A stretch of 38,176 nucleotides of DNA from a virus. Below the pieces are notes generated by a model. It ran no database searches and was not told the origin of the DNA. It saw only the letters and a program-made list of their open reading frames with translations. The stretch spans positions 1-38,176 of the IMG/VR virus record IMGVR_UViG_3300025853_000252, one strand, 5' to 3'. Every line of letters begins with the position of its first letter. The first letter of the stretch is position 1. Made by a program: the position numbers and the translations under genes. Shown one piece after another: positions 13,480 through 20,794 of this stretch.

Positions 13480-13679
13480 ATAAAGTATATGTAGAGAATG
13501 GAAAGATAATAGTAGAGGAACCTAATAAAGGCACAACCAAATGCGATGGAGCAGAGATTGAAGGGCCTTCCGTTTTAAAGCAAGACGATGATGGAAACAT
13601 ATGGATAGAAACAAAAGCTAAAGTGGTAAAAATTGTGAAGATTCTGCCAGAAAACATTTCAATAACGAATGAAAAATAA
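13467..13679 (+). CDS. Hypothetical small protein, 70 aa
   Basis: Family not recognised. Mostly short beta strands (KVYVENGKIIVEE, GNIWIETKAKVVKIVKI) and two acidic patches; one Cys at about residue 26. Overlaps the polymerase gene by 13 bases, and its stop overlaps the next ATG (TAATG). Position between polymerase and helicase suggests a replication accessory, without direct evidence. Confidence 0.65.
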   Translation: MDDINKVYVENGKIIVEEPNKGTTKCDGAEIEGPSVLKQDDDGNIWIETKAKVVKIVKILPENISITNEK

Positions 13680-14938
13680 TGGCAAGAAAATTCAAAGACT
13701 TTGTTCAAGCGTCTGTTGACGCCATAAAAGATAGTCCAATACCAAAACCATTTGCTAAGTGGACAGCACTGTCTGCTATAGCCGGTGCTATGGGTAGACG
13801 TGTATGGTTTCCAATGGCAAACTATAACATTGGTTCTAATCTTTTTGTTATATTGATTGCACCACCGGGCAGAAATAAATCAGTAAGTTTGATATTACCT
13901 TTCTCAAAAGTATTCAGCAGACTTACTACTCCTGTTGGTTCAACACCAGAAGATCATAATTTCAATTCTGGATTAGCGGAATATAATTTAAAAGATTATC
14001 CTTTATACAGTATTCAAGATAGAATCACGCCAGAAAAACTAGCAGTTGATATGACTAAAGTTACACGTATGGATATGCGGTTGGGTAATATTGAAAATGA
14101 GTTTCAATTTCACGACTCGTCATTGACTCTTGTGACGTCAGAGTTCGGTACATTCATGGGTCGTAATGAAAGGTACTTACAAATGTTTCTTACAGATATG
14201 TGGGATGCTAAAGATTCATACAGTCACAAAACTAAAACAGCAGGGGAGTATCTTATTCAAGGCCCTTGTTTAAACTGGATAGCTTGTGCTACACCAACAC
14301 AGTTTGTTGACAACTTACCAGAAGACGCAAAGTCTCAAGGTTTGTTATCAAGAATTATACCTGTGTTTTATGAAGGCGAAAGAATACCACAAGACTTACG
14401 ACAAAAAGTTATTAGTGAACACACAATAAATGATTTACGAAATGATTTAAGTCTTATCGCAAAGATGCATGGGCCAATGCAGTTTGATAAAGAAGCTTTT
14501 GAAATTGCAAACCAAGATATCTATGACAACATACAACCAGAACCAACTGATCCACACCTGTCCGAGTATGGGCAACGACGTGTGTCGCATTTCTTAAAGG
14601 TTGCTATGTCCGTATCAGCGGCGCGTGGTTCTTCACGTTTCATTACGAAGGATGATTGGGAAACAACAAAAGAAACTATGTTTGATATGGAAAAAGATAT
14701 GCCAAAAGCCTTGGAAGGTTTTGGTATGGCAAAGACAGGGCGTATTGCTCACGACATGAAGGTGTGGCTAGACGCCACACTTGCTGCGAGTGGCAAGAAC
14801 CATATGCAGTTGCGATTCTTTAAGAGAGAACTGTTAAGAAAGATACAAAATCCCGGCGAACTGGATCAAACAATCAAGGCGATGCAGGATTCTGGGTACA
14901 TAAAGCTAGAAGGTAATTTAATTTTTCCAAAAAAGTAA
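13679..14938 (+). CDS. DUF3987-type P-loop ATPase, putative replicative helicase/primase-helicase
   Basis: The N-terminal layout (FAKWTALSAIAGAMGRRVWF ... NLFVILIAPPGRNKSVSL) is that of DUF3987 proteins, helicase-like ATPases of phages and mobile elements. The P-loop is atypical, APPGRNKS (61-68), lacking the second Gly of GxxxxGKS but keeping Lys67 and Ser68. A Walker B-like strand LTLVTSEFG lies at 149-157, and NWIACATP further on fits a sensor strand. The C-terminal 100 residues look like a winged-helix (QLRFFKRELLRKI ... MQDSGYIKLEGNLIF). No other replicative helicase is in the window, so this is the best candidate. Starts by TAATG overlap; a promoter for nrdA begins right after its stop. 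Confidence 0.7.
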   Translation: MARKFKDFVQASVDAIKDSPIPKPFAKWTALSAIAGAMGRRVWFPMANYNIGSNLFVILIAPPGRNKSVSLILPFSKVFSRLTTPVGSTPEDHNFNSGLAEYNLKDYPLYSIQDRITPEKLAVDMTKVTRMDMRLGNIENEFQFHDSSLTLVTSEFGTFMGRNERYLQMFLTDMWDAKDSYSHKTKTAGEYLIQGPCLNWIACATPTQFVDNLPEDAKSQGLLSRIIPVFYEGERIPQDLRQKVISEHTINDLRNDLSLIAKMHGPMQFDKEAFEIANQDIYDNIQPEPTDPHLSEYGQRRVSHFLKVAMSVSAARGSSRFITKDDWETTKETMFDMEKDMPKALEGFGMAKTGRIAHDMKVWLDATLAASGKNHMQLRFFKRELLRKIQNPGELDQTIKAMQDSGYIKLEGNLIFPKK

Positions 14939-14967
14939 TTGCTTATGGAAACAAAAGATGCTATACT
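14939..14967 (+). promoter_or_regulatory. Extended -10 promoter for the RNR genes
   Basis: TTGCTT (14939-14944), 17 bp, TATACT (14962-14967) preceded by TGC, giving an extended -10. It starts at the stop of the helicase gene and lies 36 bp upstream of the nrdA ATG at 15003. Confidence 0.6.
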
Positions 14968-15002
14968 ACAAAACTTTGTGTGTAAAATAATTGAGAGGAA
15001 AT

Positions 15003-16751
15003 ATGAAAGTAGAAATTGATTTAAATAAAGATGGCTTGTTGCCTAAAAATGCTGTGGATATCTTGCGTGACAGGTATATGTTACCAGAAGAAATAAGTCC
15101 ACAAGAATCCTTTGCCAGAGCATGTATGGCTTTTGCAGATAACAAGGCGCATGCCGAGAGATTATATAAGTATGTATCTAATCTGTGGTTTATGTTTGCT
15201 TCTCCTCTCTTATCTAATGGTGGTACGGACAGAGGTCTTCCCATCTCTTGCTTCTTGAATTATGTACCCGACAGCCGTACTGGATTGTCTGAACACTATA
15301 CAGAAAACATCTGGTTGTCTAGTATGGGGGGCGGAATAGGGGGTTATTGGGGCCATATTCGCTCACAGGGACAGTCTACAAGCAAAGGTAATAAAACTAC
15401 AGGGGTAATTCCTTTTATGCACGTAGTGGACTCGCAAATGGTAGCATTTAACCAAGGCTCTACCAGACGTGGATCGTATGCCAGCTATATGGATATATCT
15501 CACCCCGAAATTATAGAGTTTATGGAGATGAGAAAGCCGAGTGGCGGCGATGTCAACAGAAAGAATCTAAACCTGCACCATGGTGTGGTAATATCAGACA
15601 AGTTTATGAAGGCGGTTGAGGGTGATCTAGATTGGGATCTTATAGATCCAAACAGCAAGGATATAGTAAAGACAGTAAAAGCTAGAACCCTGTGGATAAA
15701 GTTGTTGGAAACTAGAGTTTCAACTGGTGAGCCGTATATCATGTTTGGAGATACAGTCAACAAACATTTACCCAAAGAATTAAAAGCTAAAGGTTTAAAG
15801 GTACATCAATCTAATTTATGTAGCGAGATTACCCTACCAACTGATGAAGATAGAACAGCCGTGTGTTGTTTATCAAGTTTAAATTTAGAATACTTCGATG
15901 AGTGGTCAAAGGATGAAATGTTTTTAGAAGATATTGTTAGAATGCTAGACAATACTTTAACATCATTCATCAAATCTGCCCCCTCTACGATGTGGCGTGC
16001 TATCAAAAGCGCAGAGTCTGAAAGGTCTATTGGTTTAGGTACAATGGGTTTCCATTCTTACTTACAAAAGATTGGTATCGCATTACAAAGTCCAATGTCA
16101 ATGGGGCCGAACCTAAAAATATTTAAACATATTAAAAAGAAATGTGACGAAGCTAATATGTTATTAGGAAAAGAAAGAGGTGAAGCGCCAGACATGAAAG
16201 GCACCGGAAAAAGATTTTCCCACATGACTGCAATCGCACCGAATGCAAGTAGTTCGGTTATATGTGGGAACACCTCGCCAAGCATCGAGCCACTACGTGC
16301 CAATGCGTTCTCGCAAAAAACACTTAGTGGTTCTTTCTTGTTAAAGAATAAATATCTCGAGGCATTATTAGAAAAGAAGGGGCAGAACACAAAGGATGTG
16401 TGGTCGAGTATCATCACATCGGGGGGCAGTGTACAGCACCTAGACTTTCTAACACCGCAGGAAAAGAATATATACAAGACAGCTATTGAAGTTGACCAAG
16501 CATGGTTAATAGATCTAGCGGCGGAACGTCAAAAATATATTGATCAAGCTCAGTCTTTAAATTTATTCTTCCCACCAGATGCGGATGTGAAAAGATTAAA
16601 CAGCGTTCATAAAAGAGCGTGGTCAAAAGGATTAAAGACTTTGTATTATTTACGAAGCCAAGCTATCAAACGTGCGGAAAATGTTTCACTTAAAGTGGAA
16701 CGACAAATCCGTGAAGATAGTGAAGATGAATGTGTAATGTGTCAAGCGTAA
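15003..16751 (+). CDS. nrdA: Ribonucleotide reductase class I, large subunit
   Basis: Reduces ribonucleotides to deoxyribonucleotides for phage DNA synthesis, with NrdB encoded next. Active-site residues are visible: Cys83 (LPISCFLNY), Asn271-Cys273-Glu275 (NLCSE), Cys288 (AVCCLSSLNL), the Tyr548-Tyr549 radical-transfer pair, and the C-terminal shuttle CVMC (577-580). At 582 aa it is shorter than E. coli NrdA and lacks an N-terminal ATP cone, so allosteric overall-activity control by dATP is probably absent, as in many phage enzymes. ATG at 15003 directly follows GAGAGGA; the in-frame TTG at 14991 is ignored. No glutaredoxin or thioredoxin gene is in view, so a host reductant must serve. Confidence 0.95.
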   Translation: MKVEIDLNKDGLLPKNAVDILRDRYMLPEEISPQESFARACMAFADNKAHAERLYKYVSNLWFMFASPLLSNGGTDRGLPISCFLNYVPDSRTGLSEHYTENIWLSSMGGGIGGYWGHIRSQGQSTSKGNKTTGVIPFMHVVDSQMVAFNQGSTRRGSYASYMDISHPEIIEFMEMRKPSGGDVNRKNLNLHHGVVISDKFMKAVEGDLDWDLIDPNSKDIVKTVKARTLWIKLLETRVSTGEPYIMFGDTVNKHLPKELKAKGLKVHQSNLCSEITLPTDEDRTAVCCLSSLNLEYFDEWSKDEMFLEDIVRMLDNTLTSFIKSAPSTMWRAIKSAESERSIGLGTMGFHSYLQKIGIALQSPMSMGPNLKIFKHIKKKCDEANMLLGKERGEAPDMKGTGKRFSHMTAIAPNASSSVICGNTSPSIEPLRANAFSQKTLSGSFLLKNKYLEALLEKKGQNTKDVWSSIITSGGSVQHLDFLTPQEKNIYKTAIEVDQAWLIDLAAERQKYIDQAQSLNLFFPPDADVKRLNSVHKRAWSKGLKTLYYLRSQAIKRAENVSLKVERQIREDSEDECVMCQA

Positions 16752-16760
16752 GGAGAATTG

Positions 16761-17720
16761 ATGTCAGTATTTGAAGAAAGAAGTTATTATAAACCATTCC
16801 AATATCCTTGGGCTTTTGAGTCCTATGATATGCAACAGAAGATGCACTGGCTACCAAGCGAAGTGCCCCTTCACGAAGATGTAAATGATTGGAACAACCG
16901 TATGAGTGTAGCAGAAAAGAATTTAGTAAAACAAATACTAACTTTCTTTACACAGGGTGATGTTGATATTGCACAAGCATACATGGATGTCTACATTCCT
17001 ATGTTCAAACAACCAGAAATTAGAATGATGCTATCTGCTATCGCTACAAGTGAAGCAAACCATGCACACTCTTATTCTTTGTTGAATGATACAATAGGTA
17101 TGGATGATAAAGAATACAAAGCGTTTCAAGAATATGCAGCCATGAACGACAAGCATAATTATCTCTGGCAAAATAAAGGGGGCACAAGAGATGAGAAACT
17201 TGTACGGGACATGGCTGTCTTCTCAGCATTTGGCGAAGGACTGCAGTTGTTTGCAAGCTTCGTCATGTTGCTGAACTTCCAACGTCATGGAAAGATGAAA
17301 GGCATGGGGCAAATCGTAGCGTGGTCTATACGTGACGAGTCTCATCATGTAGAAAGTATGATGAAGTTATTTCATTGTCTATTAGATGAGAAGCCTCATG
17401 TCTGGAACGACACGTTTAAGAAAAGTTTATATGATATATGCCGAGACATGGTAACGTTAGAGGATAGGTTTATTGATCTGGCTTTTGAACTAGGGCCAGT
17501 AGAAGGACTTGAACCTCATGAAGTTAAACAGTATATAAGGTATATAGCAGATAGAAGATTACTACAGTTAGGATTAAAGCCTAACTTTGGAGTAAAAGAA
17601 AACCCTCTCGAGTGGGTCGACTGGGTAATAAATGGTGTAGAGCACACGAACTTTTTTGAAAATAGATCGACGGAGTACGCAAAGGGCGCATTACAAGGAT
17701 CTTGGGACGATGCTTTTTAA
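16761..17720 (+). CDS. nrdB: Ribonucleotide reductase class Ia-type, small subunit
   Basis: Houses the di-metal centre and tyrosyl radical used by NrdA. Ligands are visible as Asp67/Asp69 region (FTQGDVD), Glu98-x2-His101 (SEANH), Glu159 (FGEG), and Glu193-x2-His196 (DESHH). The radical Tyr is Tyr105, four residues after His101 as in E. coli NrdB, so this is a tyrosine-containing enzyme rather than a Tyr-less subclass. 319 aa from the ATG at 16761, five bases after TAAGGAG; the TTG just before is ignored. Spacing of nine bases from nrdA indicates one operon. Confidence 0.95.
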   Translation: MSVFEERSYYKPFQYPWAFESYDMQQKMHWLPSEVPLHEDVNDWNNRMSVAEKNLVKQILTFFTQGDVDIAQAYMDVYIPMFKQPEIRMMLSAIATSEANHAHSYSLLNDTIGMDDKEYKAFQEYAAMNDKHNYLWQNKGGTRDEKLVRDMAVFSAFGEGLQLFASFVMLLNFQRHGKMKGMGQIVAWSIRDESHHVESMMKLFHCLLDEKPHVWNDTFKKSLYDICRDMVTLEDRFIDLAFELGPVEGLEPHEVKQYIRYIADRRLLQLGLKPNFGVKENPLEWVDWVINGVEHTNFFENRSTEYAKGALQGSWDDAF

Positions 17721-17730
17721 AATAAAAGTG

Positions 17731-17759
17731 TTGACTTTAAAAACGTTTTGTGCTATTAT
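17731..17759 (+). promoter_or_regulatory. Extended -10 promoter after nrdB
   Basis: TTGACT (17731-17736), 17 bp, TATTAT (17754-17759), with TGC immediately before the -10. GGGGGGCA (17768-17775) lies at or just after the expected transcription start, and a perfect 10-bp hairpin follows in the leader. Confidence 0.65.
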
Positions 17760-17779
17760 ATAATCTTGGGGGGCAGAAC

Positions 17780-17818
17780 GAAGCTAACTATAGCTAACCT
17801 AGTAGTTAAGTTAGCTTC
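17780..17818 (+). promoter_or_regulatory. Leader hairpin before the gene at 17832
   Basis: GAAGCTAACT (17780-17789) is an exact reverse complement of AGTTAGCTTC (17809-17818), with a 19-base loop that repeats TAGCTAAC and allows alternative pairings. CACT-GTTTT-AGTG adds a small stem at 17818-17830, right before the GTG start, which has no ribosome binding site. No U-run follows, so it is more like a leader structure or attenuator than a standard terminator; nrdB termination remains an alternative. Confidence 0.5.
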
Positions 17819-17831
17819 ACTGTTTTAGTGT

Positions 17832-18149
17832 GTGGATTTTACGGCAGAACAATTAAAGAATTATATTAAAGACTATCAGAAGCGTGGTAAAGAAGCGTAT
17901 TCTAGATCACGAAGTACCCGTGTTGATATTAAAGACCGGGCGAAATATCATAGAGACTATCTTGATTCGCAAGCTATGATACGTAACATCAATAATAAAT
18001 TAACAAAGAACGAATGGTTGTATGATGACTTGCCAAATGGGCATCACATAAAACATTTTAGAGTTCTAGCATCTGGTGATCCTAACAGAGTTGGTAAACT
18101 AATAGATGGTTTTGGAAGAGAGTATGATGTATCAAGAGAAAGAAACTAA
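17832..18149 (+). CDS. Hypothetical protein, 105 aa
   Basis: Family not recognised. Basic, helical N-terminal half (EQLKNYIKDYQKRGKEAYSRSRSTR) and a mixed C-terminal half ending GFGREYDVSRERN. The start is a GTG with no visible Shine-Dalgarno, placed just after the leader hairpin, so translation may depend on RNA structure or leaderless-like initiation. It overlaps the next gene. Confidence 0.65.
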   Translation: MDFTAEQLKNYIKDYQKRGKEAYSRSRSTRVDIKDRAKYHRDYLDSQAMIRNINNKLTKNEWLYDDLPNGHHIKHFRVLASGDPNRVGKLIDGFGREYDVSRERN

Positions 18150-18354
18150 GTACGATGGTTACGCTAAGAAATTGTTTTATGATTGGCGTAACAAAAGAAA
18201 AATAAGACTACCCGTTTGGGAAAAACTAGACTATAAAGACCGAGATGAGTGGCGTGGTGTGGCTCAACTTATGAAACGTGAAAGAAGAGAAATAAAAAAA
18301 CTTTTCAAAAATACAGGAGATAAACATGAAAGACAAACTACTCGAAGCCGTTAA
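18124..18354 (+). CDS. Hypothetical basic protein, 76 aa
   Basis: Family not recognised. Rich in Lys, Arg, Trp and Tyr (YAKKLFYDWRNKRKIRL) with a strongly basic C-terminal helix. I take the paired ATG at 18124/18127 inside the previous gene, after GGAAGAGAG, rather than the ATG at 18106. Its end overlaps the metallophosphoesterase gene by 29 bases, so the three genes from 17832 form one unit. Confidence 0.6.
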   Translation: MMYQEKETKYDGYAKKLFYDWRNKRKIRLPVWEKLDYKDRDEWRGVAQLMKRERREIKKLFKNTGDKHERQTTRSR

Positions 18355-19558
18355 TGCAGTTGTCTTAGCTAAAGGAAATAAATCAGACGCGGCTCGTAAA
18401 TTAAATATACCAAGGCCAACACTGATGACTCGTTTAGAAGCGGCTGAACGTGAGAATATAGTACCTTCTGTCAAATCACCAGACTTAGAAGTAGCTTTAG
18501 CAGAACAAAAGATGACGTATGAATTACAGATACGGGATCTAAAGAAACAACTTGAAGAGTCTACGTTACATAACATCACTGCAAGTTATGTTCGTAAACA
18601 TATATTTAAATTAGGTGAGCATGAACCTAACCCACCGGAGTGGTTAATAAAAGCAAAGCCATCTAAGAGTACGCCGGGCGTACCTACATTATTCTTGTCA
18701 GACTTTCACTACGGAGAAGTTGTAAAGAAAGATGCAGTTAATAATTTAAATAGCTTCAATAAAAAAATATCACAGAAGAGATTAAAAGAAACAGTAGAAA
18801 ATGCTATTGATCTATGTCATAATCATATGGTCAATCCAAACTATCCGGGCATTGTCTTAGCATTAGGTGGTGACATGATGTCGGGAAACATTCATGATGA
18901 ATTAACCGAGACAAATGATGGCACAACTATCGATCATGTACTGGAATTGTTTGATCAAATGATATGGACAATTACTACATTGGCTGATAAGTTTGGTAAA
19001 GTATTTGTTCCAACAAGTTATGGTAATCACTCTCGTGCTTATCAACAATACCGGAATAAAGAAGCGGCGCATTTAAGTTTCGATTGGATGCTATATAATT
19101 TATTAGAGAAACATTTTAAATCTATTAAAGATACAAGAATTAAATTTCAGATACCAACTGGATTCGATGCATACTATAAAGTATACGACACTACATACCT
19201 ACTAACACATGGAGATAGACTCGGTGTACGAGGAGGTACTGGTATTGTCGGAATGCTTGGGCCTATTGCAAGAGGAGTTCAGAAGGTTAGATCAGAATAT
19301 ACTAGCATTGGTAAGTCCATTGACTATGTTATCATGGGGCACTTCCATCAGTATATTTCTATCAAAGGAGCCATTGTAAATGGTTCCCTCAAAGGCTATG
19401 ACGAGTACGCTATGAGTAATCGTTTTGCTTTTGAAACACCTAAACAGGCTTTATGGTTTACACACCCGCAACATGGTGTGACTTTCCAAGTTCCTATCAT
19501 TGCAGAAGATGCACCGATTAAGAAACGAAAGAAAGAATGGCTTCAATGGGCGTCATAA
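18326..19558 (+). CDS. Calcineurin-like metallophosphoesterase with N-terminal helix-turn-helix
   Basis: Predicted metal-dependent phosphoesterase; in phages such proteins are annotated as DNA repair exonuclease-like or phosphatases. Metal motifs are complete: SDFHYG (Asp126, His128), GGD (Asp183), GNH (Asn234, His235), LTHGD (His295) and GHFH (His339, His341). Residues 16-40 (GNKSDAARKLNIPRPTLMTRLEA) form a Fis/HTH-type DNA-binding helix-turn-helix, followed by a coiled coil (58-80), so it probably acts on DNA. ATG follows ACAGGAG. A strong hairpin follows its stop. Substrate cannot be told from sequence. Confidence 0.8.
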   Translation: MKDKLLEAVNAVVLAKGNKSDAARKLNIPRPTLMTRLEAAERENIVPSVKSPDLEVALAEQKMTYELQIRDLKKQLEESTLHNITASYVRKHIFKLGEHEPNPPEWLIKAKPSKSTPGVPTLFLSDFHYGEVVKKDAVNNLNSFNKKISQKRLKETVENAIDLCHNHMVNPNYPGIVLALGGDMMSGNIHDELTETNDGTTIDHVLELFDQMIWTITTLADKFGKVFVPTSYGNHSRAYQQYRNKEAAHLSFDWMLYNLLEKHFKSIKDTRIKFQIPTGFDAYYKVYDTTYLLTHGDRLGVRGGTGIVGMLGPIARGVQKVRSEYTSIGKSIDYVIMGHFHQYISIKGAIVNGSLKGYDEYAMSNRFAFETPKQALWFTHPQHGVTFQVPIIAEDAPIKKRKKEWLQWAS

Positions 19559-19566
19559 ATCCGATT

Positions 19567-19593
19567 CAAAGGGGGTTGCAACTGCCCCCTTTG
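19567..19593 (+). terminator. Strong hairpin after the metallophosphoesterase gene
   Basis: CAAAGGGGG (19567-19575) pairs perfectly with CCCCCTTTG (19585-19593) across a nine-base loop. Nine base pairs, five G-C in the core, begin eight bases after the stop codon. There is no clean U-run afterwards, so termination may be partial. The -35 of the next promoter lies in the loop. Confidence 0.55.
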
Positions 19594-19604
19594 TCTGATA
19601 TAAT
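19576..19604 (+). promoter_or_regulatory. Promoter nested in the hairpin, ahead of the late + strand genes
   Basis: TTGCAA (19576-19581), 17 bp, TATAAT (19599-19604) with TGA before the -10, an extended -10. The -35 occupies the hairpin loop and a TGCCCCC word (19583-19589) lies in the spacer. The start codon at 19622 follows with TTGGAGG between. Confidence 0.6.
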
Positions 19605-19621
19605 ACAGCTTGGAGGTTATT

Positions 19622-19750
19622 ATGGATAATAACAAATGGACAGAAGATCAGCAGTTTGCTATGGGTATTGTAAAAATCGGTGGCGATGCTGTAAAAGAAG
19701 GGGAATCAAATGGTGACTCGAGCGCAAACGAAGAAAATGGTGGAGAATAA
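19622..19750 (+). CDS. Small acidic protein, 42 aa
   Basis: ATG at 19622 after TTGGAGG at good spacing, first gene behind the promoter at 19576. N-terminal half helical (NNKWTEDQQFAMGIVKIGGDA), C-terminal half Gly/Glu/Ser-rich and probably disordered. Similar tiny acidic proteins occur near marine phage lysis genes in my memory, function unknown. It overlaps the next gene by 41 bases in another frame. Confidence 0.6.
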   Translation: MDNNKWTEDQQFAMGIVKIGGDAVKEGESNGDSSANEENGGE

Positions 19751-19919
19751 AGTGGATTTAAAAAATAAAATGAAAAGACAGGGAAAAGGTAGCTATGGCA
19801 ATCCTTTCTCAGCAGGATCTGGTACTGTAAAGAAAAAACCTAAGAACAAATACGGTGCTCCAAAGAAAAAAACAAAGATGCCTGCTAGAAAAATGGGCAT
19901 AGCAATGCCAAAAAAATAA
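19710..19919 (+). CDS. Lysine-rich basic protein, 69 aa
   Basis: About one third Lys/Arg, with repeated KKK and GxG patches (GKGSYGNPFSAGSGTVKKKP, KKKTKMPARKM); no membrane span. Likely disordered and nucleic-acid or membrane binding. AAGGGG lies about six bases before the ATG. Its acidic overlapping neighbour makes a charge pair comparable to the 7246/7354 pair. Function unknown. Confidence 0.6.
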   Translation: MVTRAQTKKMVENKVDLKNKMKRQGKGSYGNPFSAGSGTVKKKPKNKYGAPKKKTKMPARKMGIAMPKK

Positions 19920-20156
19920 ATGATTAAAATATTTTTAATGGTGGCGTTTATGTCATCGCCGCCATGGCCTTCTGTTAAAACACAATCGTATGTGTATGCT
20001 GATGATCCAACTTGTCAACAAGCGGTAGCAGATTTTTTTAATTACTATGAATCACAAAGCGATTTTTACAAAAGCAATGTTGTAGTAGATGCACACTGTT
20101 TAGAGTTTGAATCATTTATGATACCGGGATTTGAACCAATGAGTTATGGATCCTAA
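19920..20156 (+). CDS. Putative exported small protein, 78 aa
   Basis: The N-terminus (MIKIFLMVAFMSSPPWPSV) has a Lys and a hydrophobic stretch resembling a signal peptide, though with Pro residues; the rest is polar, acidic and contains two Cys (about residues 32 and 60) that could form a disulfide. ATG overlaps the upstream stop (TAATG-type). Beginning of the lysis/envelope region. Family not recognised. Confidence 0.6.
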   Translation: MIKIFLMVAFMSSPPWPSVKTQSYVYADDPTCQQAVADFFNYYESQSDFYKSNVVVDAHCLEFESFMIPGFEPMSYGS

Positions 20157-20286
20157 CATGTGTCAAAATTGTGACCATGCGTGTCACTGTAGTAGTGGCG
20201 GTTCTTGCATGGGCGGTCAGTGTGAATGCGCTAACTGTGAACACCAATCAACTGAAGAAGAAAGAGTTTGGGATGGCGGGTATTGA
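20146..20286 (+). CDS. Cys-rich metallothionein-like mini-protein, 46 aa
   Basis: Eight Cys lie between residues 6 and 31 in the order C-x2-C-x3-C-x-C-x5-C-x4-C-x-C-x2-C (Cys6, 9, 13, 15, 21, 26, 28, 31), with His11, His14 and His33. The density and C-x-C/C-x2-C spacing are what metallothioneins and compact zinc knuckles use to chelate Zn or Cu. It opens MDPNMC and has GGSC, loosely like animal metallothioneins, surely convergent. The tail (EEERVWDGGY) is acidic. No good ribosome binding site is seen; it overlaps the gene before by 11 bases and the hydrolase start by 14, so coupling is plausible. Too short for certain calling. Confidence 0.55.
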   Translation: MDPNMCQNCDHACHCSSGGSCMGGQCECANCEHQSTEEERVWDGGY

Positions 20287-20791
20287 GTTATTAAAAATGT
20301 TGGCTGAAAAAGTGCAAGGAGCAATGGGTCTTGATAAGACTCCAATAGAATCTTTTTTAGAAGATAGATTAAATATAGATGCTAATACACTAGATGATTT
20401 CATTGCAGAGACAGCAGAAATAGAAAGTGAAGGGGGCAAAATTAGTGGACAAAGTAGTGCCAAAGGAACCTTTCAATTTCTAACTAAAGGAGAAGGCAAC
20501 GCCTTTCAAACAGCATTAAATAGAACAGCGGCATCGTATGAAGCTATGGGCAGAGATGTACCGGGCTGGGTTTTGAAAGCACAGAAACATAATGATCCAT
20601 TAAAACTTTCATACGATCAAGAAAAGGAAGTGTTTCTTGCAAACCTATATCAACAAGAAGGAACAGACGAATTATTTAAGGGAATAGCAGAAGGTGATCC
20701 ATTGGCTAAATACAAATTGTATGCCACGTATCATCATACTGCCCCCGATGAGAACACAGTTCAACGAGCCATGAGTATTTATAATCTATAA
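20273..20791 (+). CDS. Putative peptidoglycan hydrolase (lysozyme/transglycosylase-like endolysin)
   Basis: The segment FIAETAEIESEGGKISGQSSAKGTFQF has the catalytic-Glu helix followed by an S-x-A-x-G-x-x-Q-F signature of lytic transglycosylase/lysozyme-like enzymes, and GEGNAFQTALNR supports a wall-degrading domain; the gene sits next to a holin candidate. I start at ATG 20273 (172 aa). The same frame stays open to ATG 20177 (or GTG 20171), where it would encode a near-perfect signal peptide. That stretch, however, is the +1 frame of the Cys-rich gene, where Cys codons automatically give Val, so the signal peptide may be an illusion. Contains GGGGGCA (20432) and TGCCCCC (20740). Confidence 0.7.
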   Translation: MAGIELLKMLAEKVQGAMGLDKTPIESFLEDRLNIDANTLDDFIAETAEIESEGGKISGQSSAKGTFQFLTKGEGNAFQTALNRTAASYEAMGRDVPGWVLKAQKHNDPLKLSYDQEKEVFLANLYQQEGTDELFKGIAEGDPLAKYKLYATYHHTAPDENTVQRAMSIYNL

Positions 20792-20794
20792 TGA

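Noticed and set aside
15500-16477. Antisense open frames in nrdA
   Set aside because: No start signals and fully explained by the strongly conserved sense gene.
20171-20272. Signal peptide on the peptidoglycan hydrolase
   Set aside because: The hydrophobic Val-rich stretch is the +1 frame of the Cys-rich gene, where TGY codons force Val; not used as the preferred start, though not excluded.
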